DNA of 64,000 nucleotides from JBCCGG01 sp039029395. Lineage in GTDB: Bacteria > Pseudomonadota > Alphaproteobacteria > Kiloniellales > JAKSDN01. Under the pieces are notes generated by a model. The model worked only from the letters and a program-made list of their open reading frames with translations, did not search any database and was not told the DNA's origin. Location of the stretch: NCBI GenBank assembly GCA_039029395.1, contig JBCCGG010000020.1, forward strand, positions 1 to 64,000. Reading direction: 5' to 3'. Positions 8,200 through 16,299 of this stretch are shown here, one piece after another; within the stretch, counting starts at the first letter, position 1; each line of letters begins with the position of its first letter. Both the position numbers and the translations under genes were made by a program.

Positions 8200-9052
8200 G
8201 GGCGGGCTCCCGGTCGCCGAAGGTCGTGCGGTAGAGCAACCTGCGGACGCCGTCGTAGTCGTTGAGGGCATAGTGCAGCGTGGTGCGGTTGTCCCACACC
8301 ACCAGGTCGCCGGCCGACCAGCGGTGGCGGCAGGTGATGTCGGGACGGGTCGCATGGCGAAACAGGCGCTCAAGGATCGGCCGGCTGTCCGCTTCGCTCA
8401 AACCGTCCAAGCGGGTGGTATAAATCGGATTGACGAACAGCGCCTTGCGGCCGCTCTCCGGGTGGGTGCGCACCGCCGGATGGAAAGTCTCACGGTCGGC
8501 CGCCGGATCGCCGCGCACCATCTTGATCGAGGCGCCGGAGCGCGCCTCCTGGGGCGGCGCGTGCTTGACCCCATAGGGCGCGCCGGTATGGACCGCGTCG
8601 CGTCCCTCGATCAGATCCTTCAGGCCGGTCGGCAAAGACTCATAGGCTGCGATCTGGCTGGCCCAAAGGGTGTCGCCGCCATAAGGGGGAATCTCCACGG
8701 CGCTCAAGACCGAACCGGCCGGCGGCGCCTTGAGGAAACTGAAATCCGAGTGCCATTCGCCGCCGAAGACGCCGACATTGCGCTCCTCGGCCTTCTTGAG
8801 CACGGCGATCACCTGGGGCTCGCCGGCCATGGGCTCGATGTAGGGTACCGGTCGCAGGGGACCGAAGATCTCGGTCACCTCTTTCTGACGCGCCAGGTCC
8901 AGATACTGCTCGGGAAAGACCAGTATCAGATGCTCGAACAGCGCGGTCCGCAAGGTTGCTGCCAGATCGTCGTCCACGGTTTCGGATAGGGCGACGCCTT
9001 CGACTCTTGCGCCGATGTATCCGGCCAGCGGACGAAACGCGATGGCGCCCAA
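8192..9052 (-). CDS. TauD/TfdA-family Fe(II)/2-oxoglutarate dioxygenase
   Basis: A 286-residue non-haem iron oxygenase. The facial-triad HxD is in GGEWHSDFSF near residue 100, and the distal His is in WDNRTTLHYALNDY near residue 260. A 2-oxoglutarate-binding Arg is expected in GVRRLLYRTTF. The N-terminus GYIGARVEGVALSE is typical of TauD-like enzymes. These use O2 and 2-oxoglutarate to hydroxylate a substrate, often next to sulfonate, carboxylate or quaternary-amine groups. It is coupled by overlap to the acyl-CoA synthetase. The substrate cannot be told from sequence. Confidence 0.88.
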   Translation of the reverse strand: MGAIAFRPLAGYIGARVEGVALSETVDDDLAATLRTALFEHLILVFPEQYLDLARQKEVTEIFGPLRPVPYIEPMAGEPQVIAVLKKAEERNVGVFGGEWHSDFSFLKAPPAGSVLSAVEIPPYGGDTLWASQIAAYESLPTGLKDLIEGRDAVHTGAPYGVKHAPPQEARSGASIKMVRGDPAADRETFHPAVRTHPESGRKALFVNPIYTTRLDGLSEADSRPILERLFRHATRPDITCRHRWSAGDLVVWDNRTTLHYALNDYDGVRRLLYRTTFGDREPAHA

Positions 9053-9109
9053 GCGACCTGCTCCTCCAACGGTGCGTCGGCGAACGCTACAATAGCATCT
9101 GGCCCTTTG

Positions 9110-10588
9110 TCACCTATCAGAATCGCCTTTCGAAGATTTCTCTGACTGCTCCACCAGCTCCTCCGGCGCGACGTTGTAGACCCGCCCCGAGGAGAAGGCC
9201 GAGAGCGGCGTACGCCAGCGGAAGCGGGTGTCGGCCTTGGCCGCGGTCGGCGCCATGCGGGCAACGACCCAGAAGCAGAGGGCCATGGCGAGCGTGCCGA
9301 AGACCATGGCGCCGATCGCCTGGCCGACGATGACCCCGACCGCGCCATAAAGCTGGCCACCCACGTAGACGAAAGGAATTGTCCCCAGGGTTGCCCGGCC
9401 GAAGTTGGCGGCCGTGGCGTAGACCGCCCGACCCAGATTGTTGAAGGCGGCGTTGGCGACGAATAGCGCGCCGAGAAAGAACGTCAAGGGCACGACCCAA
9501 AGGCAGAAGGCGCGGATCAGTGTCGCGGCCTCGGGGCTCGCGTCGAAAGTCCAGATGATTGGCTCCTGCATGGCATAGAGCAAGGCCCAGAGCAATAGCG
9601 TGTAGACTCCGATGAACTTGAGGGATTCGACAAGCGTGCGCGACACTCGGTCGAGCTTTCCCGCGCCCAAGTTCTGGCCGATGATCGGGCCAACCGCGCC
9701 GGAGAGGGAAAAGAACAGCGCGAAGGCGACCGGCGTGACCCGTCCGACAATAGCGTAGCCGGCGACCGCCCCGTCACCGTACTTGGCGATCGCGGCGGTC
9801 ACATAGGCATAGCCGATCGGCGTCGCCACGCTGGTCAGGGTCGCCGGCCCGGCGACGCCGACGATCGCCTTGAGGTCGGCCAGAAAGGCGCTCGCCTTAA
9901 AACTGCCGATCATCTGGTGGACCCGCACCACGCCATAGAGGCCGGTCACCGCGATTGTGGTCCGGGCAATCACCGAGGCGGTTGCGGCGCCATCGATTCC
10001 AAGGTCGAGACCGAAGATCAGGATCGGGTCGAAGATCGCGTTGGCGAGGCCGCCGGAGAGCGCGATGTACATGGCGCGCCTGGCATCGCCGGTCGCGCGC
10101 AGCACGGCACCGCTGCTCATGCCGATGCTGAGAAGCGGCATCGAGGGAACCACGATGCGCAGGTAACCGGTTGCCAGCTCGTGAGTCCGGCCGGTCGCGC
10201 CCAGCGCGCTCAAGAGCACCGGGATCGAAGGCCACAGAATCGCCACGACAACGACCGCGCAGATCACCCCGAAGAGGAAGTTGTTGACCGCAAAACGCCG
10301 CGCCGCCTCCTGGCCGCCGCTGCCGATCGCGCGGGACACCAAGGCGCCCATGGCGATCGACAGGCCGATCGAGATCGAGGTGGTAAAAAACAGGATCGTG
10401 CCGGCAAAGCCGACCGCGGCGGCCAGCTCGACCTCTCCCAACAGGCTCAGGAAGAACATGTCGGCCAGGTCGACCAGGAACAAGGATACAAGCCCGACAG
10501 CGCCGGTCACCGACATGGTCACGACATGACGCAGGATCGAGCCGCTGGTGAAGCGCGCTTGTGAGGACTGGGCAGGATCGCTGGGCAC
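9110..10588 (-). CDS. MATE-family multidrug/metabolite efflux transporter
   Basis: About 492 residues with around twelve hydrophobic segments and MATE features: DLADMFFLSLLG near the N-terminus, a two-half repeat, and GPIIGQNLGAGKLDR in the second half. I start it at the GTG at 10588, whose G is the last base of the preceding stop (TAGTG), implying coupled translation. Upstream sequence in this frame is a shadow of the PhyH gene. MATE proteins export organic cations or natural products using Na+ or H+ gradients. A place inside a catabolic-looking operon suggests export of the pathway substrate, an intermediate or a toxic by-product. Confidence 0.85.
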   Translation of the reverse strand: MPSDPAQSSQARFTSGSILRHVVTMSVTGAVGLVSLFLVDLADMFFLSLLGEVELAAAVGFAGTILFFTTSISIGLSIAMGALVSRAIGSGGQEAARRFAVNNFLFGVICAVVVVAILWPSIPVLLSALGATGRTHELATGYLRIVVPSMPLLSIGMSSGAVLRATGDARRAMYIALSGGLANAIFDPILIFGLDLGIDGAATASVIARTTIAVTGLYGVVRVHQMIGSFKASAFLADLKAIVGVAGPATLTSVATPIGYAYVTAAIAKYGDGAVAGYAIVGRVTPVAFALFFSLSGAVGPIIGQNLGAGKLDRVSRTLVESLKFIGVYTLLLWALLYAMQEPIIWTFDASPEAATLIRAFCLWVVPLTFFLGALFVANAAFNNLGRAVYATAANFGRATLGTIPFVYVGGQLYGAVGVIVGQAIGAMVFGTLAMALCFWVVARMAPTAAKADTRFRWRTPLSAFSSGRVYNVAPEELVEQSEKSSKGDSDR

Positions 10589-11472
10589 TAGGAGCCGGGC
10601 GCCTGATACTCGAAAATCGAGCTGTAACCAGTCGACCAATCCGGCGGCAGACGCAAAGTGACCGCTTCGTGGTGGGCGTACTTGGCGGGCTGGCCGCGCA
10701 CCAAGGTGCCGTCGTGGGAGCTGGGATAGGCCGGCGCCGTATAGGGCCGGGCGTCGGCAGCGTTGTAGCCCAGGATCAAGACCGGCCGCCCTTGGTCGCT
10801 GAGATTTGGGGCCGAGCCGTGCACCGTGGCGCTGTGATGCAGGGTCACCGTGCCTGCCGACCCGGTCAGCTCGACGGCGCGATCTAGGGAAATCTCGCCG
10901 AGCTTGTGGTCCGGGATCGCGCCAATCCAATGGTCGTTCTCGTCGTAGTGCTCGAAGATCGGACCTTTATGACTCTCCGGCACCACGGTAAGGGCCCCCT
11001 GCTCCGCCGTCACGTCGCCCAAGAACACCAGGAACTGGGTGGGCGAGAGATTGGTGTGAGGATAGAAAGGAATGTCTTGGTGCCACTTGACCGCCTGGCC
11101 GCCGCCAGCCCATTTGAAATTGATCATGATCTCGCGGAACACCACGTCCGGCCCGACCACGTCGGCGGCCAAATCGGCCATCACCGAATCCCGGGCGAAC
11201 TCCCAGAACAAGGGGTCCAGGTCGTCCAGAAAGGCGATGCGGCGCAGGCGGGGCGCCTCGGCGCAATGGCCCTCCTCCAGATCGAACACGCCGTCCGATG
11301 CCGACAGGGCGCGGCTCCGCTCAATCAGTCGCCCGATGGCCTCGTTCAAACGGGCAAGCCAGACCTCTTCGATCAAGCCGGGCGCAATCTGATAGCCCTG
11401 GTCGAAGAAAAAGCTCCGTTGGTCTTGGCTCAGTACCCGCGATGGCTGGGCTAGGATCTTGTCCGTCTTCAT
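10588..11472 (-). CDS. Phytanoyl-CoA dioxygenase (PhyH)-family oxygenase
   Basis: A 294-residue Fe(II)/2-oxoglutarate oxygenase of the PhyH family. The iron-binding HxD appears in AVKWHQDIPFYPH, and the distal His in TLHHSATVHGSAPN with a downstream Arg. The start at 11472 (MKTDKILAQPSR) follows a GGAG site. The ectoine hydroxylase EctD belongs to this superfamily, but EctD's characteristic FxWHSDFxxWHxEDG stretch is absent, so I do not call it ectD. It is the second 2-oxoglutarate oxygenase in the operon. Confidence 0.86.
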   Translation of the reverse strand: MKTDKILAQPSRVLSQDQRSFFFDQGYQIAPGLIEEVWLARLNEAIGRLIERSRALSASDGVFDLEEGHCAEAPRLRRIAFLDDLDPLFWEFARDSVMADLAADVVGPDVVFREIMINFKWAGGGQAVKWHQDIPFYPHTNLSPTQFLVFLGDVTAEQGALTVVPESHKGPIFEHYDENDHWIGAIPDHKLGEISLDRAVELTGSAGTVTLHHSATVHGSAPNLSDQGRPVLILGYNAADARPYTAPAYPSSHDGTLVRGQPAKYAHHEAVTLRLPPDWSTGYSSIFEYQAPGS

Positions 11473-11489
11473 AGCTCCGCGCCTTGCCT

Positions 11490-12668
11490 TCAGCCTTTGA
11501 CGAAAACGTCGCGCGGAAAGGAGGTCAAGCATTCGACCCCGGTCTCGGTCACGCGCACGGTTTCCGACAACTCCATGCCCCAGTCGTCGAGCCACATGCC
11601 GAGCATCACGTGGATCGTCATGTTGGCCTGAAGGACGGTGGTCTCGCCGGCCCTCAGGCTCACCGTGTGCTCGCCCCAGTCGGGCGGGTAGCCGACCCCG
11701 ATTGAGTAGCCGATCCGGCTCTCCTTGGTCAGGCCATGGCGGTCGAGCACCCGCTGCCAGGCGCTGTGCACCTGACCTGCCGTGACACCCGGCGCGATGG
11801 TATCCAGCACCGCCTTGAGCCCCTCCTCGACCGCGGCCGCGGTGTCCATCAGTTTGCGTGGCGGCTGGCCCAACCGCATGGTGCGCGCAAGCGCGCAGGT
11901 GTAGCGCTTGTGGGCGCCGCCTAGCTCAAGGGCGATGGTTTGGTCGGCCTCGAAGGGTGCATCGCTCCAGATCGGATGGGCCGTGGTCGCCGCAGCACCG
12001 GCTAGAATGATTGGGCAGAGGCTGGTGAGGTCGCCGCTGAACTCCGCCTGACCGGCAACCTGTGACCTGTAAATCGCGCCCACCGCGTCGCACTGACGCA
12101 CGCCCGGCGCGATCGTGTCGTAAGCGGTCGTCATGGCGGTCTCGACCAGGCGAGCGGCCCGACGCATAGTATCGATTTCGGCCGCACTCTTGACCACCCG
12201 TGCCCAGTTGACCAAGAGGTCGCCATTGCAAAATTCCGCGTTGGGCAGGCCGGCCTTTAGACAATCCAGGGATCGGGGCGAAAAGTAGTAGCTGTCGAGC
12301 TCGACGCCGATGCGCTTGCCATCGAAGCCGGCGCCACGCAGGTGGTCGGCCATAAAGTCCACCGGATGCACATCGGTCTTTTGCACGTGATCTTCCGGGT
12401 AGGGCACGACGGCGCCGTCGTCCATGTAGGTGGTCATGCGCGCGCCGGGTGCGTCCATGGCCCGGCCCAGCCAAATCGGCTCCCGATCGTGGGCGACCGC
12501 GACCAGCTGGGGGGTGTAGAAAGACCAGCCTTCGTGGCCGGTCAGCCAATTCTGACTGGCGGGGTCGGCGATCAGCAGCAGATCCAGCTCCCGCTGGGTC
12601 ATGTCCCCGCGGACACGGTCAAGGCGCTCCAGGTACTCCTCGCGCGTAAAAGGCAGCTCAAGCGACAT
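11490..12668 (-). CDS. M24-family (pita-bread fold) hydrolase resembling ectoine hydrolase DoeA/EutD
   Basis: A 392-residue protein with a creatinase-like N-domain (MSLELPFTREEYLERLDRVR) and an M24 C-domain. Overall pattern, length and C-terminal motifs (RIGYSIGVGYPPDWGEHTVS, MWLDDWGMELSE, ETGVECLTSFPRDVFVK) closely recall DoeA, which opens the ectoine ring to N-acetyl-diaminobutyrate. As in that group, the usual metal-binding Asp residues of M24 peptidases are missing from the central strand (ALELGGAHKRYTCALARTM). The gene directly abuts the GST gene, the stop being followed at once by this ATG. DoeB, EutB and EutC genes are not in the window, so a different cyclic or amide substrate remains possible. 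Confidence 0.75.
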   Translation of the reverse strand: MSLELPFTREEYLERLDRVRGDMTQRELDLLLIADPASQNWLTGHEGWSFYTPQLVAVAHDREPIWLGRAMDAPGARMTTYMDDGAVVPYPEDHVQKTDVHPVDFMADHLRGAGFDGKRIGVELDSYYFSPRSLDCLKAGLPNAEFCNGDLLVNWARVVKSAAEIDTMRRAARLVETAMTTAYDTIAPGVRQCDAVGAIYRSQVAGQAEFSGDLTSLCPIILAGAAATTAHPIWSDAPFEADQTIALELGGAHKRYTCALARTMRLGQPPRKLMDTAAAVEEGLKAVLDTIAPGVTAGQVHSAWQRVLDRHGLTKESRIGYSIGVGYPPDWGEHTVSLRAGETTVLQANMTIHVMLGMWLDDWGMELSETVRVTETGVECLTSFPRDVFVKG

Positions 12669-13595
12669 CTAGACCTCCCGCACCCGGTAGCCGACCCGGG
12701 GAAAATGTACGCAGACCACCCCGACCCGCTCGTCGTTGCGCAGCAGCGCGATCGTCTCACCAGACACCAGATGCACGCGTCCGACCACCTCGGGATCGCC
12801 GCCGTCACCGTCCGGCCGCACCGCGACCGTCAGTCCCGGCGCGAGTCCTTGGGGATCGCCCGAATCGGCGGTCTCCGGCGTTGAGGGCCGGGTGGCACGG
12901 GCGATTTCCAGAGCTTCCAAGGCGTCAAGATCGCTCGGCGCGCCGTGGCCGATGTCGCGCACCCGCGCCTCCCAGGCCTCGAGGCTCGGGAACTGGGAAA
13001 GAAAATCCGGCCCCAGCGCCCAGCGGCCACGCAGGAACCAGACCAGATAATAGGCGAGCGCGTCGGGCAGGCCCGGCCGCTCGCCCAGGACGAAGGGCCG
13101 GCCGGTCGCCAGCCGCTGGTCGATCCAGGCGAGCTGACCGCGGATTTGCGCCGTGATGTGGGGCAGGTCGCCTTGAACCTTCTTAAGGTCCGCATCCGGG
13201 CCCAAATAGAGTCGGCCCCGGTCCTTGGCGAAGGCCTCGGGCAAATCGTCGGCCCCGGCGCCGAGCACCAGCATGACCGCGAGGTCGAACAGGCCGCCGT
13301 CGGTCCAGCGGGAAACGCCCCAGGCCATGCCATCGGCGCCGCCCGGAAAGAACGTCGGCTCGGGAAAGCGTCGCTGCAGCTCGCGCAGGATGCATTGGCT
13401 ATCGCAGTAGATGTCGGCACCGATCTGCAGGGTCGGGGTGCGCCGGTAGCCGCCGGTCAGCGGCATGAGGTCCGGCTTGGGCGGCAGACGCGGGATCTCG
13501 ACCGAGCGCCAGGCCAGACCCTTTATGCCGAGCCCGACCCGAACCTTCTCGGAAACCGGCGACTGGGGGTAATGGTGTAGGATAACCTCGGCCAT
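12669..13595 (-). CDS. Glutathione S-transferase family protein with C-terminal extension
   Basis: A 308-residue protein. The N-terminal thioredoxin-fold domain (VILHHYPQSPVSEKVRVGLG, then YRRTPTLQIGADIYCDSQCI) is followed by an all-helical GST C-domain. An added 70 or so residues (after about residue 235, including PGLTVAVRPDGDGGDPEVVG) are not part of a minimal GST. The start is the ATG at 13595, overlapping the upstream stop by one base (TGATG). It may conjugate, isomerise or dehalogenate an intermediate. Its place between the EutA-like and DoeA-like genes argues for a pathway role rather than general detoxification. Confidence 0.82.
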   Translation of the reverse strand: MAEVILHHYPQSPVSEKVRVGLGIKGLAWRSVEIPRLPPKPDLMPLTGGYRRTPTLQIGADIYCDSQCILRELQRRFPEPTFFPGGADGMAWGVSRWTDGGLFDLAVMLVLGAGADDLPEAFAKDRGRLYLGPDADLKKVQGDLPHITAQIRGQLAWIDQRLATGRPFVLGERPGLPDALAYYLVWFLRGRWALGPDFLSQFPSLEAWEARVRDIGHGAPSDLDALEALEIARATRPSTPETADSGDPQGLAPGLTVAVRPDGDGGDPEVVGRVHLVSGETIALLRNDERVGVVCVHFPRVGYRVREV

Positions 13596-14380
13596 CAAGC
13601 GGCGCGTTCCAGAAGTTGGCCGTAGCCGGTGACGGGTTCCTGGTAGCCGGCGGCGCGCAACGCTTGCCAGTACATCGCCTGAATGCTGGTCACGACCGGC
13701 TTGCCGAGCGCCGCCTCTAATCGCGCCGCGACCTCGGCCGCACGAATCGCCGTGCAGGAGATGAAGAGCGCCTCGGCCTCCGCCCGGTCGGCCTCCAGGG
13801 CGGCCTGGTAGATCGTCTCTGGCGCCAGGCGGGCCATGTCGTTGTCGTCGGCGATGCCGAAGGAGGTAAAGCCCACGACCTCTTGGCCGTGGTCTTCCAG
13901 GCAGCGCCGCATAGGGCCGTTGACCTCGTCCAGATAGGGGGTCAGCACGGCGATGCGCCGGCACCCGAGCGCCTCCAGGCCGGCCACCGCGGCGGTGATT
14001 GGCGTGATCACCGGAATGCCCGGCCTTGCACGGCGTATCACCTCGGCAACCGCCTCGTAACCGATCGCCACGGTCGCCGAGGTGCAGCTGTAGGCGATCG
14101 CGTCGAGCCGCCCATCGGGCACGATCAGCCCGGCGGCCTCTTCCAGGCGCGGCGTCATGGTCCGCAGGTTCTCCACGGTCACTGGATTGACGTTGCGCAC
14201 GCGACTGGTGAAGACCGTGACCTGGTCGCTCGGGCGCATGTTGATGAAATCCCGCTCGGTCGCGTAGTCCGAGGCGAGACAGATCAATCCGATCCGATGG
14301 CGGCCGGGCCCCGCATCGAGCTCGTATGGGGCGGCAACCGGTGTGCTGGCCGGGATCTCGGTCGTGGCGTCGCTGGGCAT
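13595..14380 (-). CDS. Asp/Glu racemase-superfamily protein, EutA / maleate isomerase-like
   Basis: A 261-residue protein of the two-cysteine racemase/isomerase superfamily. Candidate catalytic cysteines are C99 in AYSCTSATVAIG and one near residue 209 in FISCTAIRAAEV; GLICLASDY near the N-terminus is also typical. The group includes maleate cis-trans isomerase, arylmalonate decarboxylase and the ectoine-utilisation protein EutA. The nearby DoeA-like hydrolase favours a EutA-type relationship. It is the first gene of the leftward operon and diverges from the ureohydrolase gene. Confidence 0.78.
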   Translation of the reverse strand: MPSDATTEIPASTPVAAPYELDAGPGRHRIGLICLASDYATERDFINMRPSDQVTVFTSRVRNVNPVTVENLRTMTPRLEEAAGLIVPDGRLDAIAYSCTSATVAIGYEAVAEVIRRARPGIPVITPITAAVAGLEALGCRRIAVLTPYLDEVNGPMRRCLEDHGQEVVGFTSFGIADDNDMARLAPETIYQAALEADRAEAEALFISCTAIRAAEVAARLEAALGKPVVTSIQAMYWQALRAAGYQEPVTGYGQLLERAA

Positions 14381-14551
14381 CCGCTCGGTCCCTTGGATCT
14401 TGAGGGGTTTCGGCGCCGATGATGCAGCCGGGCGACCATTCCATCAAGTGTCGCGAGATCATGGACCAAAACAGCTGTTGTCGGCGACGGCATGGTCGTA
14501 ACCTTGTGGAGCCCGAACGCGCCCCGAACACGCACCACCGGAGACCGGATC

Positions 14552-15523
14552 ATGGACCAACGCACACCCCTGCCCCGCTTCGATGATCCCATGACGGCCC
14601 CGCGCTATCGGGAGATCGCGACCTTCATGCGTGCGCCCCTGTGCCACGATCCGGTCGGCGTCGATATCGGCCTGGTCGGCGTGCCCTTCGACGGCGGCAC
14701 GACCAATCGGCCGGGAGCACGCCACGGGCCGCGCGAGATGCGCAACATGTCGAGCCTAATGCGCTCAATCCACCACGTCAGCCGGGTCAACCCCTACAAG
14801 ATTTGCAAGGTCGCCGACCTGGGCGACGTGCCCTTGCCACGGATTTTCGATCTTGAGGCCACCATGGCGGACATCGAGACCTTTTACCGGGTGCTGCATG
14901 CCGCCGGGGTGGTGCCCTTGAGCGCCGGCGGCGACCACTCGATCACTTTCCCGATCTTTCAGGCAATCGCCGCCGAGCGGCCGCTTGGCATGGTCCACGT
15001 GGACGCCCACACGGACACCTGGGACGAATATCTGGGCTCCAAGTTCACCCATGGCGCGCCGTTCCGCCGGGCGGTCGAAGCCGGGGTGCTGGATCCCAAG
15101 CGCACGGTCCAGATCGGCATCCGCGGCGCGCAGAACTCGGACGAGGGCTGGATCTTCTCGCTCGACAGCGGCATGCGCGTAATTTTCATGGAGGAGTTCA
15201 CCAAGATCGGGGTCGACGCGGTCATCGCCGAGGCGCGCCGGGTCGTGGGCGACGGGCCGACCTACATCTCGTTCGACGTGGATGGCCTGGATCCGGTCTA
15301 CGCGCCGGGCACGGGAACGCCCGAGGTCGGCGGAATCACGACAATCGAGGCCCAAGCGCTGATGCGTGGCCTGGCCGGCCTGGACTTGGTCGGCGGCGAC
15401 GTTGTCGAGGTTGCGCCGCCCTTTGATCCGACCGGCAACACGGCCCTGGTCGGCGCGACGCTGATGTACGAGATTCTCTGTCTCTTGGCGGACTCGCTCT
15501 CGCGCCGTCGTGCCACGGCTTAA
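14552..15523 (+). CDS. Agmatinase/ureohydrolase family protein
   Basis: A 323-residue Mn-dependent amidinohydrolase that should release urea from a guanidino compound. Metal-binding motifs are complete: GGDHS (His 129), DAHTDTWD (Asp 151, His 153, Asp 155) and SFDVDGLDPVYAPGTGTPE. The ATG at 14552 (MDQRTPLPRFDDP) is preferred; a longer frame from 14492 lacks family sequence. Length and GPREMRNMSSLM suit agmatinase, guanidinobutyrase or guanidinopropionase, which cannot be separated by eye. It diverges from the EutA-like operon across about 170 bases. Confidence 0.9.
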   Translation: MDQRTPLPRFDDPMTAPRYREIATFMRAPLCHDPVGVDIGLVGVPFDGGTTNRPGARHGPREMRNMSSLMRSIHHVSRVNPYKICKVADLGDVPLPRIFDLEATMADIETFYRVLHAAGVVPLSAGGDHSITFPIFQAIAAERPLGMVHVDAHTDTWDEYLGSKFTHGAPFRRAVEAGVLDPKRTVQIGIRGAQNSDEGWIFSLDSGMRVIFMEEFTKIGVDAVIAEARRVVGDGPTYISFDVDGLDPVYAPGTGTPEVGGITTIEAQALMRGLAGLDLVGGDVVEVAPPFDPTGNTALVGATLMYEILCLLADSLSRRRATA

Positions 15524-15525
15524 GC

Positions 15526-16230
15526 CTATTGGTCGAGCAGAGCTGCAGGGGAAAGGGCCTCGACCGGATCGCAAAGCACCACTTCGATGTCCTGCGTCGC
15601 ACAGGCCAAAGAGACGTGACCGCCGGTATCAAGCGGCCTGGTCCAAAGGGCGGCTGGCGGCGAAAGCTCGCTCGACCAGCCGGCAACTCGTGGCCCAAAG
15701 TCCCCCGCGAGCGAAACCGCAAAGCTCTCCAGGCCCTGACCGAGGCCTCGGCCGGTGAACTTGATCACCGCCTCCTTCAGGGTCCAGAGGCGCAGAAAAC
15801 CCTCTTCCTGGCGCGCCTTAGGCAAAGCGAAGAGCTCCTCTTGCTCCAAGGGCGCGAAGAAACGCCGGGCGATCCCCGGCCAGTCGGTGTTCGGGCGGGG
15901 CCGCTCCACGTCGACGCCAAGCACACCGCCGCGCGCCACGGCGATCGCCACCAGCCCGTGCGAACCGGACGCGTTGAAATCCATGGCGCCGTCCTCGAGC
16001 GCCGGCTTCCGCTGGGGGCCATATGTGAAGACAATTGCCTCCGGCGGATGGTCCAGGTGGCCCGACAAGACATGGCGGAGAGCGGCCCGGCCGAGCGTGA
16101 AGCGGGTCCGGTCCCGCTCGAAGTGAAAGCGCTGGGCGCGCGCCCGTTCGTCGGCGGAGAGGAGTGCACTAAATGCCTCCAATCGCGGCGCAAGCTTATC
16201 GATGTCCAGCAATGTTAGCTCGACCCGCAC
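15526..16230 (-). CDS. 4'-phosphopantetheinyl transferase (Sfp/AcpT type)
   Basis: A 234-residue enzyme that transfers the phosphopantetheine arm from CoA to a carrier-protein serine. The two superfamily motifs are present: LGVDVERP (Mg-binding acids) and FLRLWTLKEAVIKFTGRGL. I prefer the GTG at 16230 (VRVELTLLDID) because a GGGGGAGGGG site lies six bases upstream; an in-frame ATG at 16266 is possible. It converges on the ureohydrolase gene with a 2-bp gap and diverges from an esterase. No polyketide or peptide synthetase is in the window, so its client carrier is elsewhere. Confidence 0.88.
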   Translation of the reverse strand: MRVELTLLDIDKLAPRLEAFSALLSADERARAQRFHFERDRTRFTLGRAALRHVLSGHLDHPPEAIVFTYGPQRKPALEDGAMDFNASGSHGLVAIAVARGGVLGVDVERPRPNTDWPGIARRFFAPLEQEELFALPKARQEEGFLRLWTLKEAVIKFTGRGLGQGLESFAVSLAGDFGPRVAGWSSELSPPAALWTRPLDTGGHVSLACATQDIEVVLCDPVEALSPAALLDQ

Positions 16231-16299
16231 TTTTCGCCCCTCCCCCTTGGCGGCGTGGAATGCCATGATGGGTCCGAGCGCAACCGTCAGGCAAGCACC

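Noticed and set aside
10588..10930. N-terminal extension of the MATE transporter to 10930
   Set aside because: It would overlap most of the PhyH C-terminal coding region, in another frame. The TAGTG junction at 10588 is a better start.
10588..11472. PhyH-family gene as ectoine hydroxylase ectD
   Set aside because: The EctD signature with WHSDF and WHxEDG is absent; only the general superfamily iron motif is shared.
12669..14531. A 620-residue fusion of GST with an upstream protein
   Set aside because: The N-terminal part is an out-of-frame reading of the EutA-like gene. The real GST starts at 13595, in a TGATG overlap.
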